Below, one piece after another: positions 1-9,451 of a stretch of 64,000 bases of DNA. The notes beneath the pieces are model-generated. The model searched no databases, was not told the DNA's origin, and worked only from the letters and a program-made list of their open reading frames with translations. Position numbers and translations under genes: made by a program. Each line of letters opens with the position of its first letter. Position 1 is the stretch's first letter. The stretch is taken from assembly GCA_017306155.1 (NCBI GenBank), contig JAFKJB010000005.1, positions 1 through 64,000 of the forward strand. The letters are read 5' to 3'. The DNA comes from Nitrosospira multiformis. Its GTDB lineage: Bacteria > Pseudomonadota > Gammaproteobacteria > Burkholderiales > Nitrosomonadaceae.

Positions 1-186
1 CTGGGTGCGGGCACGGTCCCTGACCACATGGAGTTCCTGGTGGACCGCTTCGGCTTTCTTCGCGCGCGCTGGATACCCGAATTCGATGGCGCGGGCTGGT
101 CCAGTTCCGACATGCTGATGCAGCAGGTGGCGCAGCTCAACCGCGAGCCGGAAATCCTCCCACCGCCAGGCGACCATGTGCATTAG
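1..186 (+). CDS. C-terminal end of a CopD/redoxin-like protein (partial)
   Basis: The frame is open from base 1 and ends at TAG 184-186, giving 61 residues of a gene that starts outside the window. The visible part contains MEFLVDRFGFLRARW, which resembles the last strands of TlpA/thioredoxin-like redoxin domains ('lvDr.G.lRarW'). In nitrifier relatives such a tail can be fused to a CopD copper-resistance membrane domain; that fusion is from memory and cannot be checked here. The end is Pro-rich with two His residues (PPPGDHVH). It is convergent with scpB across a 54-bp gap. The family call is tentative because the diagnostic part is missing. Confidence 0.45.
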   Translation: MGAGTVPDHMEFLVDRFGFLRARWIPEFDGAGWSSSDMLMQQVAQLNREPEILPPPGDHVH

Positions 187-240
187 AGAGCAGCGGTAAA
201 AGGGGAGACTGTCTCAATCAAGAATCCCGGTTCCTCATGT

Positions 241-876
241 TCAATCGGGATTGCCTGTTTGAGGCGTCTTCTCTGGATCAGGCAGTTGTTCCACGCTTTC
301 CTTGGGTTCAATCAGTGAGCCCAGTTCTTCCAAAGGCGGCAATTCCTCCAGGGAGCGAAGTCCAAGATCATTAAGAAATTCAACGGTCGTAGCATACAAG
401 ATGGGTCGACCCGGTACCTCACGATGCCCCACGGCAGATATCCAGTCTCTTGATTCCAATGCCTTAAGCACTGAACTGGCGACTGCAACGCCTCGTATCT
501 CCTCGATATCGCCGCGTGTCACCGGCTGGCGATACGCAATGATGGCGAGCGTTTCCAATACTGCCCGCGAATAGCGAGGCGGCTTCTGCGGGTTGAGGCG
601 GTCGAGAAATTCCTGCATTTCCGCTTTAGCCTGGAAGCGCCACCCGCTTGCAACCTGCACGAGTTCCACGCCTCTTCCTTCCCAGTCCCTGCTCAACTCA
701 TCCAGCAGGCGACGCAGGATTTCGGAACCTAGTTCACCTGCGAACAGTTTCTTCAGTTCCGACAGAGGGAGAGGTTCCGGGCTGGTGAGTAATGCAGCTT
801 CCAGAACCTTTTTAACTTGAACAGGGGATGAAACAGGGAAACTAGACGGTGGTAAGGGCGCTGATCGGTCGGACAT
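241..876 (-). CDS. scpB: Segregation and condensation protein B
   Basis: 211 residues. ScpB is the winged-helix (kite) partner of ScpA in the SMC-ScpAB condensin that compacts and segregates the chromosome. Residues about 20-180 carry the two winged-helix halves typical of the family, with the conserved stretch [20 protein letters not shown] near residue 110 and [12 protein letters not shown] just after it. The C-terminal 30 residues are acidic and Pro-rich, a usual variable tail. The start overlaps the end of scpA by 35 bp, so the two are translationally linked, and both lie downstream of trpS. Length and motifs match the family well. Confidence 0.95.
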   Translation of the reverse strand: MSDRSAPLPPSSFPVSSPVQVKKVLEAALLTSPEPLPLSELKKLFAGELGSEILRRLLDELSRDWEGRGVELVQVASGWRFQAKAEMQEFLDRLNPQKPPRYSRAVLETLAIIAYRQPVTRGDIEEIRGVAVASSVLKALESRDWISAVGHREVPGRPILYATTVEFLNDLGLRSLEELPPLEELGSLIEPKESVEQLPDPEKTPQTGNPD

Positions 877-1690
877 AAATCATTCCAAAAGCGTGCGGCT
901 GACTGACCTCCACCTGACGTTCCTTCACAAGCTCCAATAACGCCAGAAACGTCACCACAAGTTCCGCTGCTCCGGCAGCGGGGCCAAATAAATCACTGAA
1001 TTCCACAAAATGGTGTCCCTGCACATGCCGCAGAATACGACTCATATGTTCGCGGACTGAAAGTTCTTCCCGCGTGATGTTGTGCCGACGATTTACGTTC
1101 AGGCGCGCCATCAGGATAAGCCAGGCATTGCGAAGATCATCGACGTTGATTTCCGGTAGACGTTCAATCACTTTTTGCTCGATCCATACGTTCGTCAGCG
1201 CGAAATCGCGCTCTGCCTGCGGCAGCGCGTTGAGCTTCTGCCCAGCGACCTTCATCTGCTCGTATTCCAGTAGACGTCGCACCAGTTCTGCTCGCGGATC
1301 CACCTCATCCTCATTCCCCTTGACAACGGGTTTGGGCAGCAACATCCGCGACTTGATTTCGATCAGAACAGCGGCCATCAATAGGTATTCCGCAGCCAGT
1401 TCCAGTTTATTCGCACGCATCATTTCGATATAAGCCAAATATTGGCGGGTGAGTTCCGCCATCGGTATATCGAGTACATCCAGATTGTGCTTGCGAATAA
1501 GATAAAGCAGCAGGTCCAATGGCCCCTGAAACGTATCGAGAAATACTTCCAGCGCATCCGGTGGAATATATAAATCCGATGGGATCTCCGTCACCGGCTC
1601 GCCATGTATGCGGGCAATGGGATTTACCACAGGGTTTGTCACCGGCGGAGCAGGAAGTTCCTCAGTGGAAAGGCTTTGAAAATCGTTCAT
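842..1690 (-). CDS. scpA: Segregation and condensation protein A
   Basis: About 282 residues from the ATG at 1690 (MNDFQSLS). An in-frame TTG at 1729 would add 13 residues but looks less like the family. ScpA is the kleisin that bridges the SMC heads and binds ScpB. The hallmark N-terminal kleisin segment [20 protein letters not shown] is present at about residues 56-75, followed by the helical region with [18 protein letters not shown]. The C-terminal winged-helix ends near [12 protein letters not shown]. It lies 86 bp downstream of trpS and overlaps scpB by 35 bp, so the three probably share a transcript. Confidence 0.95.
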   Translation of the reverse strand: MNDFQSLSTEELPAPPVTNPVVNPIARIHGEPVTEIPSDLYIPPDALEVFLDTFQGPLDLLLYLIRKHNLDVLDIPMAELTRQYLAYIEMMRANKLELAAEYLLMAAVLIEIKSRMLLPKPVVKGNEDEVDPRAELVRRLLEYEQMKVAGQKLNALPQAERDFALTNVWIEQKVIERLPEINVDDLRNAWLILMARLNVNRRHNITREELSVREHMSRILRHVQGHHFVEFSDLFGPAAGAAELVVTFLALLELVKERQVEVSQPHAFGMIYVRPISALTTV

Positions 1691-1776
1691 TCTCGGGTAA
1701 GGCGAGCAAACCTCTATGACAGATAGCAAGCGTCGATGGGGCTGGACTGCCTATGCTGCTCAGTGCGAAGCAAAAA

Positions 1777-2979
1777 TCAGGAATAATCCAACCCCATTGC
1801 CTCCCTGACCTCGCGCATGGTTTCCTGTGCCAGCTTATCGGCCCTCTCGCAACCGTCGGCAATGATATTTCGCACCAGTGAAGGCTCTTCTTCGTACATG
1901 CGCGCACGTTGGTGCATCGGCCGCTGCTCGGCCAGTATTGCATCGATGACAGGCTGCTTGCAATCCAGGCAGCCGATACCCGCAGTGATACAGCCCTCAT
2001 AAGCCCACCTCTTCGTATCTTCATCCGAGTATACAAGATGGAATTGCCATACCGGGCACTTCTCCGGGGTTCCGGGATCAATACGCCGTACGCGCGCAGG
2101 ATCGGTGGGCATTGTACGAATCTTTCTGGTGACGCTCGCCGGGTCTTCGCGCAGGGTAATGGTGTTGTTATAGGACTTGGACATTTTCTGGCCATCCAGT
2201 CCGGGCATTTTCGACGCTGTCGTCAGCATCGCTTCCGGTTCGGAAAGAATCATCTTTCCACCGCCTTCCAGGTACCCGAACAGGCGTTCCTGATCGCCCA
2301 TGCTCAAATTTTGCTGCTCATCCAGCAATGATTTCGCCGCCGCAAGCGCTTCTTCGTCTCCCTGTTCCTGGTAACGGTTCCTCAAGTCCCGATAGAGGCG
2401 GGCTTTTCGGGAACCCAGTTTCTTGATCGCCGCTTCCGCCTTTTCCTGGAATCCGGGTTCCTTTCCGTAGACATGATTAAAGCGTCGCGCAATTTCCCGA
2501 GTGAACTCGATATGCGGCGTTTGATCCTCTCCCACCGGCACTCGGGTAGCCCGGTAAATAAGGATGTCTGCACTTTGCAGCAAGGGATACCCAAGAAAGC
2601 CATATGTGTTCAATTCTTTTTCAACCAGCTTTTCCTGCTGATCCTTATAGGACGGGACGCGTTCCAGCCAGCCCAGCGGGGTGATCATGGAAAGCAGCAG
2701 GTGCAACTCTGCGTGCGCGGGAACACGTGACTGTATGAATAACGTCGCCTGTGCCGGGTCGACACCCGCTGCAAGCCAGTCGATCACCATGTCCCAGACA
2801 TGCTCTTCAATGATTTCCGGCGTATCGTAATGGGTTGTGAGGGCATGCCAGTCGGCAACGAAGAACAGGCATTCAAACTCGTGTTGCAGTTCTATCCAGT
2901 TTTTGAGCACGCCATGATAATGCCCCAGATGCAGCCCCCCCGTCGGCCGCATTCCCGACAAAACGCGATCAGCGAACAT
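1777..2979 (-). CDS. trpS: Tryptophanyl-tRNA synthetase
   Basis: 400 residues. This class I synthetase charges tRNA-Trp with tryptophan in the cytoplasm. The ATP-binding HIGH-type signature is GGLHLGHYHG near residues 14-23 and the KMSKS motif is KMSKS within GLDGQKMSKSYNN. SGMRPTGGLHLGH at the N-terminus is typical of bacterial TrpRS. At 400 residues it is longer than the E. coli enzyme (334), as in the long betaproteobacterial form with an insertion near EQGDEEALAAAKSLL. It follows the M50 protease gene by 50 bp and precedes scpA, in the betaproteobacterial order. Confidence 0.96.
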   Translation of the reverse strand: MFADRVLSGMRPTGGLHLGHYHGVLKNWIELQHEFECLFFVADWHALTTHYDTPEIIEEHVWDMVIDWLAAGVDPAQATLFIQSRVPAHAELHLLLSMITPLGWLERVPSYKDQQEKLVEKELNTYGFLGYPLLQSADILIYRATRVPVGEDQTPHIEFTREIARRFNHVYGKEPGFQEKAEAAIKKLGSRKARLYRDLRNRYQEQGDEEALAAAKSLLDEQQNLSMGDQERLFGYLEGGGKMILSEPEAMLTTASKMPGLDGQKMSKSYNNTITLREDPASVTRKIRTMPTDPARVRRIDPGTPEKCPVWQFHLVYSDEDTKRWAYEGCITAGIGCLDCKQPVIDAILAEQRPMHQRARMYEEEPSLVRNIIADGCERADKLAQETMREVREAMGLDYS

Positions 2980-3029
2980 AAATCATTGCCTCGGTAACTC
3001 CAACCAGAATCCTTCAGTAGAGAAGCAGT

Positions 3030-3680
3030 TCAATAAGCATTGAAACCAAAAAACAACGCCATCAAATGAATCGTGATTGCAATCAGCGGTCCTATAACAG
3101 CCCCGAGTACACCCGTTGCCAGCAGAAACAAAAGGATCATGAAACCGTAAGGCTCGATTTTCGAAAAATTATAGGCCAGGCGGGGTGGCAGCAGGCTTAC
3201 CGCAACCCGACCTCCATCGAGCGGCGGCAGAGGCAAGAGATTCAGCACCATCAGCACCACGTTGATTTTGATTCCCGCCTCACCCATTAATATCAGCGGC
3301 TCGGCCAATCCGTCCTGTGGCAGTCCGAGCGCAAACTTGATGACGAACCCCCAAAGTATCGCCATGAAGAGGTTGGCGCCCGGACCGGCGAGCGCCACCC
3401 ACATCATGTCCTGCTTGGGATTGCGCAACGCGGAGAAGTTGACCGGCACCGGCTTGGCCCAGCCAAACAAGATTCCCCCGAGCAACATCGTCAAGATCGG
3501 CAGAACGATGGTCCCCAGCGGGTCGATATGACGCATGGGATTAAGGCTGACGCGTCCCTGCGTGTAGGCGGTAAGATCGCCGAAGTACTTGGCTACATAC
3601 CCGTGTGCAGCTTCATGCAGCGTAATGGCAAAAATGACCGGAAGCGCATAAATGGCAATGTTTTGGATAATGCTATCCAT
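3030..3680 (-). CDS. Site-2 protease family (M50) membrane metalloprotease
   Basis: About 216 residues from the ATG at 3680 (MDSIIQN); a longer frame starts at 3701. It is a small S2P-like intramembrane zinc protease of the inner membrane. The zinc motif HExxH is HEAAH near residue 22, inside the first hydrophobic segment. The third ligand Asp is in PLPPLDGG near residue 157, matching the NxxPxxxLDGG-type motif. Several further membrane helices follow, ending with IHLMALFFGFNAY. It lacks PDZ or CBS domains, so it belongs to the short group with no defined substrate. The start overlaps the end of the upstream YciO-like gene by 8 bp, indicating coupling. Confidence 0.9.
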   Translation of the reverse strand: MDSIIQNIAIYALPVIFAITLHEAAHGYVAKYFGDLTAYTQGRVSLNPMRHIDPLGTIVLPILTMLLGGILFGWAKPVPVNFSALRNPKQDMMWVALAGPGANLFMAILWGFVIKFALGLPQDGLAEPLILMGEAGIKINVVLMVLNLLPLPPLDGGRVAVSLLPPRLAYNFSKIEPYGFMILLFLLATGVLGAVIGPLIAITIHLMALFFGFNAY

Positions 3681-4305
3681 TCGGCATTCCAAAGGGCGCA
3701 AGGCTGCCCTTGCCTTGTCGTACTACCACAGCCGTATCCCCGGTCAGATCGACCACCGTGCTCATCTCGAGGCCGCAGGCGCCGCTATCCAGTATCAGTT
3801 CCACTCGATGCTCGAGACGTGCGCGAATCTCCTGAGAATCATTGAGCGGAAACTCCTCCCCTGGCAGTATCAGGGTAGAGCTCAGCAGCGGTTCATCCAG
3901 TTCCGCCAGCAGAGCCTGGACGACGGCGTGATCCGGAATTCTCACACCGATCGTGTTGCGCCTGGGGTGCAGCAGGCGCCGCGGCACTTCCCGGGTAGCC
4001 TGAAAGATAAACGTGTAGCAACCTGGGGTGCAGGCCTTGAGCAACCGGTATTCCGTGTCATCGAATTTGGCGTAGCGCGAGATTTCTGTAAAGTCCCGGC
4101 ACATGAGGGTGAAATGGTGACGCTCATCCACTCCGCGCAGCGCGCGAATACGGCTCATGACGTTTTTGTCGCCCAGGTGCCCGCCCAGCGCGTAGCAGGA
4201 ATCAGTCGGGTATACGATCACGCCTCCCGCCTGCACAATGGCCGAGGCCTGCCGTATCAGGCGCGGCTGAGGGTTGTCAGGATGAATGGAAAAGAATTGA
4301 GCCAC
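3673..4305 (-). CDS. L-threonylcarbamoyladenylate synthase-type protein (Sua5/YciO/YrdC family)
   Basis: 210 residues. Family members make or bind threonylcarbamoyl-AMP, the precursor of t6A37 in ANN-decoding tRNAs. The YrdC fold is recognisable from VIVYPTDSCYALGG near residue 31, the conserved lysine/arginine region HHFTLMCRDFTEISRYA, and NTIGVRIPDH. The length fits the YciO subgroup rather than the two-domain Sua5. YciO proteins are paralogues whose role in t6A synthesis is less certain than that of TsaC, so the exact activity is left open. It sits between the PHP gene (61-bp gap) and the M50 protease (8-bp overlap). Confidence 0.88.
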   Translation of the reverse strand: MAQFFSIHPDNPQPRLIRQASAIVQAGGVIVYPTDSCYALGGHLGDKNVMSRIRALRGVDERHHFTLMCRDFTEISRYAKFDDTEYRLLKACTPGCYTFIFQATREVPRRLLHPRRNTIGVRIPDHAVVQALLAELDEPLLSSTLILPGEEFPLNDSQEIRARLEHRVELILDSGACGLEMSTVVDLTGDTAVVVRQGKGSLAPFGMPNG

Positions 4306-4366
4306 TTAGCAATGATTTGAATTTTTGAGAATGTTGCCCTTGTAAAAAGCAAGCGTGTCCCTCGCC

Positions 4367-5209
4367 TTACATCAGTCCGGGCCAGTCATGCCAGACGGGG
4401 GCACAGTTGGCAGGTAAAGGAGGCATTCCACCCAGGTCGAAATAGCTCTCGCCCGGCCCATGAAAATCCGAACCGCGCGACGCAAGCAATCCCAGTCGCC
4501 GGCTATGATTGGCGAAAAGCAGGAATTGCTCAGGTGTATGGCTTCCGGTAACCACTTCTATAGCCTCCCCGCCCAAGGTCTGGAATTCCAGCAGCAGTTC
4601 TTCCAGTGCATTCTTGCCTAATTTATAACGTCCCGGATGGGCGATCACAGCTCTGCCGCCACTGCTGCGGATCCAGCTCACTGCATCACTTAGCGAAACC
4701 CATTGATGGGGAGCATAGCCCGGTTTGCCTTTTACAAGGTATTTCCTGAATACCGTCCGTATATCCTTCGCGTAACCCTGCTCAACGAGAAAACGCGCAA
4801 AGTGCATGCGGCCGATCAGCCGTCCATTCCCCGCGTTCCTGCAAGCGCCCTCAAAACTGTCGTGAATACCGAATTTGTCGAGTTGTGCCGCAATATTGCG
4901 AGCGCGTGCCGTTCTGCCCTGGCGGATGGTGCTCAAGCCCTCGACTAACCGCGGGTGCGCGGGATCGATTCCAAGCCCCACAATATGCACGGTCTGTCCA
5001 CGCCAACTGACGGAGATTTCCACGCCATCGATAAACAAAACGCTGTTTTTATCTGCCGCCTTGCGCGCTTCCTCCAGGCCGCCGATGTCATCGTGATCGG
5101 TCAGCGCGAGCACTTCCACGCCACGCGCGGCTGCATGCTCCACTAACTGGGTAGGAGTCAGCAAACCATCGGAAACCGTGGAATGGCAATGCAGATCGAT
5201 ATTGAGCAT
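4367..5209 (-). CDS. PHP-domain phosphoesterase (RNase AM / nucleoside 3',5'-bisphosphate phosphatase type)
   Basis: 280 residues. PHP metal-dependent phosphoesterase of the YciV/TrpH group, whose characterised members hydrolyse 3',5'-nucleotides and trim the 5' ends of rRNA. Metal ligands are visible in order: DLHCHS at residues 5-10, TDHDD near 37-41, the Glu in FIDGVEIS near 64, a central PGYAPHQW, IAHPGRY near 190, and the final SRGSDFHG near 245. Length fits the family (about 280-290). It is first in a minus-strand cluster leading through the YciO-like, M50, trpS and scpAB genes; such gene order is common in betaproteobacteria. Confidence 0.9.
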   Translation of the reverse strand: MLNIDLHCHSTVSDGLLTPTQLVEHAAARGVEVLALTDHDDIGGLEEARKAADKNSVLFIDGVEISVSWRGQTVHIVGLGIDPAHPRLVEGLSTIRQGRTARARNIAAQLDKFGIHDSFEGACRNAGNGRLIGRMHFARFLVEQGYAKDIRTVFRKYLVKGKPGYAPHQWVSLSDAVSWIRSSGGRAVIAHPGRYKLGKNALEELLLEFQTLGGEAIEVVTGSHTPEQFLLFANHSRRLGLLASRGSDFHGPGESYFDLGGMPPLPANCAPVWHDWPGLM

Positions 5210-5414
5210 GAAGAGGCGGTTCGCACGAAGCGAGAGAACGCATCATAACAAATAAGGGGCAGTATGAAAAATTTACCACGGAAAACAAGCGGAAATTTGC
5301 CATCCGGCTAATATCCAAGCACCCGTGCCGCCGCCTTGCTCAAGGGTGCCCTAAACCGGAAGAGTGTTTTCGGGTAAAGTATGGGAAAGAACTCTTCCCA
5401 TTCAAGTCGAAAAA

Positions 5415-6845
5415 ATGAATTTCCTGCCGGTTTTCCTGAATATCCATGACCGCAATTGTGTAGTGGCAGGCGGGGGGGAAGTGGCTGCGCGCAAGATCGC
5501 AATGCTGCTGCGTGCCGGCGCGCGGGTGACAGTCATCGCTCCGCAACTTTGTCCTGAGTTGCAGGAGCAACTGGATGAACAATCACAGGAAGGAAAGCTT
5601 GTTTATCGCGCCGAAACTTTCCATGATGATCATCTGGCAGATGCCGTTCTCGCCATCGCGGCCACGGATGATTTCGCCGTCAATCGAAGGGTCTCGGAGG
5701 CAGCCCACCGGCAGCGCATTCCTGTCAATGTCGTCGATAATCCCGCTCTTTGCTCTTTCATCATGCCGTCGATCGTGGATCGTACGCCAGTTGTTGTCGC
5801 AGTTTCGAGTGGGGGCACATCCCCTGTGCTGGCAAGGCTGCTGCGAGCACGTCTGGAAACCATGATACCGGCGGCCTACGGTCGTCTGGCTGCTTATGCC
5901 GGCGAGTTCCGTGGCCGGGTAAAGCATCGTTTCTCGCAGCCGGAGAAGCGCCGCCGGTTCTGGGAGCGGGTATTGCAGGGATCGTTTGCAGAAATGGTGT
6001 TCGCGGGCAAGGATCAGGCCGCAAAGGCCTGGCTGGAGCGCGAACTTGAAAATGAAACCGAAGAACCGACAAAAGGGGAAGTGGGAGAGGTGTATCTGGT
6101 AGGGGCGGGGCCTGGCGATCCCGAGTTGTTGACTTTCCGGGCCATGCGTCTCATGCAGCAGGCAGACGTGGTCGTGTACGACCGGCTCGTGTCACCGGAA
6201 ATCCTGGATAGGGTGCGGCGTGATACTCCCCGGATTTATGCCGGCAAGGAACGCAACCGGCACACGATGCCGCAAGAGTCGATCAATGATTTGCTGGTGC
6301 GCCTGGCCCGGGAGGGCAAACGTGTGTTGCGCCTGAAAGGCGGCGACCCGTTTATTTTTGGCCGCGGTGGCGAGGAAATCGAAACGCTTTCGGGATACGG
6401 AATTCCCTTCGAAGTAGTACCCGGCATTACCGCCGCAAATGGAGCTGCTTCCTATGCCGGCATTCCCCTCACACATCGGGATTACGCCCAGTCCTGCATA
6501 TTCGTCACCGGACACCTGAAGGATGGCAGTGTGGATCTGGACTGGCCAATGCTGGCACGGCCGAAGCAGACCATCGTTGTTTACATGGGGTTGCTTGGAT
6601 TGGCCGTGCTATGCAAACAACTGGTCGCACACGGACTGCCCGCTACCACTCCCGCCGCAATCGTGCAGCAGGGCACCACGCGTAAGCAGCGGGTGCTGGC
6701 CGGCACCCTCGAAACGCTTCCCGACCTGACCGCTGCCGCCCATCTCGTTCCTCCCACTCTTGTTATCGTGGGTGAGGTTGTGAAACTGCACCGAAAGCTC
6801 GCGTGGTTCCAGCCCGAGGGGAATTTGCCCGGTGATACAGAGTGA
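5415..6845 (+). CDS. cysG: Siroheme synthase (trifunctional)
   Basis: 476 residues from the ATG at 5415 (MNFLPVFL); the frame extends 17 codons further upstream without family similarity. CysG makes siroheme from uroporphyrinogen III. The N-terminal half is the precorrin-2 dehydrogenase/ferrochelatase (NAD loop VVAGGGEVAARKIAM; VSSGGTSPVLARLLR in the dimerisation segment). The C-terminal half is SUMT, with VGAGPGDPELLTFRA near residue 227, KGGDPFIFGRGGEE and the end motif PPTLVIVGEVV. Siroheme serves assimilatory sulfite and nitrite reductases. It is divergent from the PHP gene and has no obvious operon partner. Confidence 0.96.
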   Translation: MNFLPVFLNIHDRNCVVAGGGEVAARKIAMLLRAGARVTVIAPQLCPELQEQLDEQSQEGKLVYRAETFHDDHLADAVLAIAATDDFAVNRRVSEAAHRQRIPVNVVDNPALCSFIMPSIVDRTPVVVAVSSGGTSPVLARLLRARLETMIPAAYGRLAAYAGEFRGRVKHRFSQPEKRRRFWERVLQGSFAEMVFAGKDQAAKAWLERELENETEEPTKGEVGEVYLVGAGPGDPELLTFRAMRLMQQADVVVYDRLVSPEILDRVRRDTPRIYAGKERNRHTMPQESINDLLVRLAREGKRVLRLKGGDPFIFGRGGEEIETLSGYGIPFEVVPGITAANGAASYAGIPLTHRDYAQSCIFVTGHLKDGSVDLDWPMLARPKQTIVVYMGLLGLAVLCKQLVAHGLPATTPAAIVQQGTTRKQRVLAGTLETLPDLTAAAHLVPPTLVIVGEVVKLHRKLAWFQPEGNLPGDTE

Positions 6846-7011
6846 AATTATTGCAGGCGGCATTCTGCAGGAGCATTCAATATCAGGCTGGACTTCGCCG
6901 GGTCGACCCCGGCTCCCGGTCTGCATGCCATAGGCCGGGCGTCGCCTGGTAATGGTAATAATGGTTAGGAGAAACCAGGTGCTACTATTGCTGCTATTTC
7001 AGTGCCCTGGT

Positions 7012-7650
7012 TTACTTATCAGGCTGGGGCGTGATGCGCAGATAGGGGCGCGGAGCGGTATAGCCTTTCGGAAACTTCTGCTTGATCACTTCCTCATCAC
7101 GGATAGTCAGCGGGATAATCACATCATCGCCGTCATTCCAGTTGGCCGGGGTGGCGACGGTATAGTTATCGGTCAGTTGCAGCGCATCGATCACCCGCAG
7201 CACCTCATCGAAATTGCGTCCGGTACTCATAGGGTAAGTGAGGATAAGTCGTACTTTCTTCTTCGGGTCAATCACAAAAAGTGAGCGCACCGTCATGGTT
7301 TCCGACTGATTCGGGTGAATCATGTCATATAGCGCCGCAACCTTTCTGTCCTCGTCCGCAATAATGGGAAAGGCGACGGTACAGCCCTGCGTTTCCTCGA
7401 TATCCTTGATCCACCCGGTATGTTTTGCCACAGGGTCGACCGACAACCCGATCGCCTTCACATTACGCTGGTCGAATTCAGACTTGAGCTTGGCTGTCAT
7501 TCCCAGCTCGGTGGTGCACACCGGCGTATAATCCGCAGGATGGGAAAACAATACTGCCCAGGAATCATCTATCCACTCGTGAAATTTGATCCTGCCGATG
7601 GAGGATTCCTGCTCGAAATCGGGTGCGGTATCGCCTAAGCGTAAGGTCAT
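7012..7650 (-). CDS. 1-Cys peroxiredoxin (Prx6 family)
   Basis: 212 residues. Thiol peroxidase that reduces H2O2, organic hydroperoxides and peroxynitrite. The peroxidatic Cys is in DYTPVCTTELG (about residue 45) with the Prx6-specific PVCTTE signature. The conserved Arg lies in TVRSLFVIDP, and TYPMSTGRNFDEVLRV is characteristic of the Prx6/AhpC C-terminal extension. No resolving Cys is seen in the typical 2-Cys position. It is a single gene between cysG and mltF, both separated by more than 130 bp, with an apparent SD (GGAGAATG) just before the ATG. Confidence 0.93.
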   Translation of the reverse strand: MTLRLGDTAPDFEQESSIGRIKFHEWIDDSWAVLFSHPADYTPVCTTELGMTAKLKSEFDQRNVKAIGLSVDPVAKHTGWIKDIEETQGCTVAFPIIADEDRKVAALYDMIHPNQSETMTVRSLFVIDPKKKVRLILTYPMSTGRNFDEVLRVIDALQLTDNYTVATPANWNDGDDVIIPLTIRDEEVIKQKFPKGYTAPRPYLRITPQPDK

Positions 7651-7786
7651 GACATTCTCCGTGAGTTAAAACGATGTAAATTCATAGGATGTCGGCCCAA
7701 TATAGCCTGCCTGCTGCCATCACTCAACAATTATATTTGCGCTCATTATGCCTTGAGATGGTTGTTTTCGCCCTCAAAGGAAGACA

Positions 7787-9193
7787 TCAGAAATCCTGCC
7801 ACGAATCATCCTCCTTCCTGGCAACGATCGGAAAACCCCACGAGTACGGGGATTCGTATTTCTGCAAAATCTCATAATAGATCCGCACTGATTCTGCCAA
7901 TACCACCGCTTGACCCCCGCGCGCAAAACCATGCTTGAGGTCACGGAAATGATCGCTTTGGCTCAGTAGCGGCAACGTTCTTTTCAGGTCAACCCACGCA
8001 TCAGGGCTCAACCCCATCCGTTCCGCCAGTATGCGCGCATCTTCCAGGTGACTCGGCCCCTGGTTATAGGCAGCCAGCGCCATCCAGGTGCGATCCGGCT
8101 CCTTGATGCGGGTGGGCAACTTATCCTTGAGTAGCGCGAAGTAGCGCGCTCCGCCAAGTATGCTTTGGCGTGCATCCAGTCTATCCGTCACTTTCATCCG
8201 GTCCGCCGTGATTTCCGTCAACATCATGAGGCCGCGCACGTTGGAAGGAGAAGTCGCCAAGGGGTCCCAGTGAGACTCCTGGTAGGCGAGTGCGGCAATC
8301 AGTCTCCAGTCGATGCCGCTCAGCTCTTCGGCTTCATGAAAATGTTCGCGCAAGTCGGGCAAAACGGTGCGGCGTTTGGCAAGAATACCGTTTACGTCCG
8401 TATGATGAAGACGTTCTATATGTCCATAGTATCGGTCAAGCAGGCGTGTCAACGTGCCATCCTGCTGGATGCGGATGAAGAATTTTTGGGTCGCCTCCAG
8501 TAATGCCTGTTCGGCAAATGGGGAAAATGCCCATGCTCGTCCTACCGAATCGCCCAGATTGAATGCCGCGCTCAGATTGGGGTAAAAATTCTTCGCGAGA
8601 TTGATCTGGGTTGAATCCGCTACCACATAATCGACCTTGCCTTCCGCCAGTCTCGCCAGCAGTTCGTCGGGCGTGAGGTCCATTTCCTTCCATTTGAGCT
8701 CGGGCGCCTCTTGCCTTGCCTTGCTCAGCTGTTCAGCATGAGTTCCACCTTTCGCAATGCGAATGGTTCTTCCATCAAGCTGATGAAGGTCTTTTGGCTT
8801 GCTGTACTCCGTGTTATAGGCGAGCTGGGGCTGTACGAGCTGGTAAATCGGGCCGAACTCGGCATGCCGCGAATGCTTTGCGCTGATGTTCATGCCGGCG
8901 GCAAAGTGTCCTTTATGCCTTTCAAGGAGAGACCATACCTTATCCAGTCTGGGCACGGTCTTGAATCTCACTTTCATTCCCAGGTCCTTCGCAAATTCAG
9001 TTGCGAGGTCGTAATCCAGCCCGGCATAACCGCCTTCCGCATTTTCGTAATACGTGTCCGGGCTATTGACGGTGATTACTACCAGCTCATCCGTTTTGTC
9101 GAACGGCAATACCGATCTTTCAAACGAATCACAGGAAGTGAGCAAGGCGCCACAACCGAAAATAGCAATTAAAAAACGAGAAAGAGATCGCAT
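7787..9193 (-). CDS. mltF: Membrane-bound lytic murein transglycosylase F
   Basis: About 468 residues from MRSLSRFL; an upstream in-frame ATG at 9223 adds 10 residues. It cleaves peptidoglycan glycan strands, making 1,6-anhydro ends, at the inner face of the outer membrane. The N-terminus is a lipoprotein signal with lipobox LLTSC near residue 20. Residues about 35-260 are a periplasmic solute-binding (SBP_bac_3) domain that regulates MltF in relatives. Residues about 280-450 are the SLT lysozyme-like domain with the catalytic Glu in ALAYQESHWDPLA and downstream GLMMLT and AAYNQGPSHLEDA. Organisation and length match the family (E. coli 518). Confidence 0.93.
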   Translation of the reverse strand: MRSLSRFLIAIFGCGALLTSCDSFERSVLPFDKTDELVVITVNSPDTYYENAEGGYAGLDYDLATEFAKDLGMKVRFKTVPRLDKVWSLLERHKGHFAAGMNISAKHSRHAEFGPIYQLVQPQLAYNTEYSKPKDLHQLDGRTIRIAKGGTHAEQLSKARQEAPELKWKEMDLTPDELLARLAEGKVDYVVADSTQINLAKNFYPNLSAAFNLGDSVGRAWAFSPFAEQALLEATQKFFIRIQQDGTLTRLLDRYYGHIERLHHTDVNGILAKRRTVLPDLREHFHEAEELSGIDWRLIAALAYQESHWDPLATSPSNVRGLMMLTEITADRMKVTDRLDARQSILGGARYFALLKDKLPTRIKEPDRTWMALAAYNQGPSHLEDARILAERMGLSPDAWVDLKRTLPLLSQSDHFRDLKHGFARGGQAVVLAESVRIYYEILQKYESPYSWGFPIVARKEDDSWQDF

Positions 9194-9289
9194 TGAGAAG
9201 AGATAACTAGAATCGGGAAACATTCTGCCATCGAGTCTTGTCCAAGCGCGAGAAAAACTCAGGATAAGCTGATAAAATAGTTCATCACT

Positions 9290-9382
9290 GGAGAGGTACC
9301 GAAGTGGCCATAACGGCGCTGACTCGAAATCAGATGGTCAGGGTAACCTGGCACGTGGGTTCGAATCCCACCCTCTCCGCCA
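9290..9382 (+). tRNA. tRNA-Ser (anticodon CGA)
   Basis: The acceptor arm GGAGAGG at 9290-9296 pairs with CCTCTCC at 9372-9378, followed by G and an encoded CCA at 9380-9382. The anticodon loop CTCGAAA places CGA at 9325-9327, reading UCG serine codons. The T-loop GTTCGAATCCC is standard, and the long variable arm (CAGGGTAACCTG region) is as expected for a class II serine tRNA. The decoded 3' end is immediately followed by accessory DNA. Confidence 0.96.
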
Positions 9383-9451
9383 ATTTCTCCAAGCTATTGG
9401 TAACTCAATAACTTTCTGATTATATGCGGTTCTTGCGCTCTGCTGCATAGA

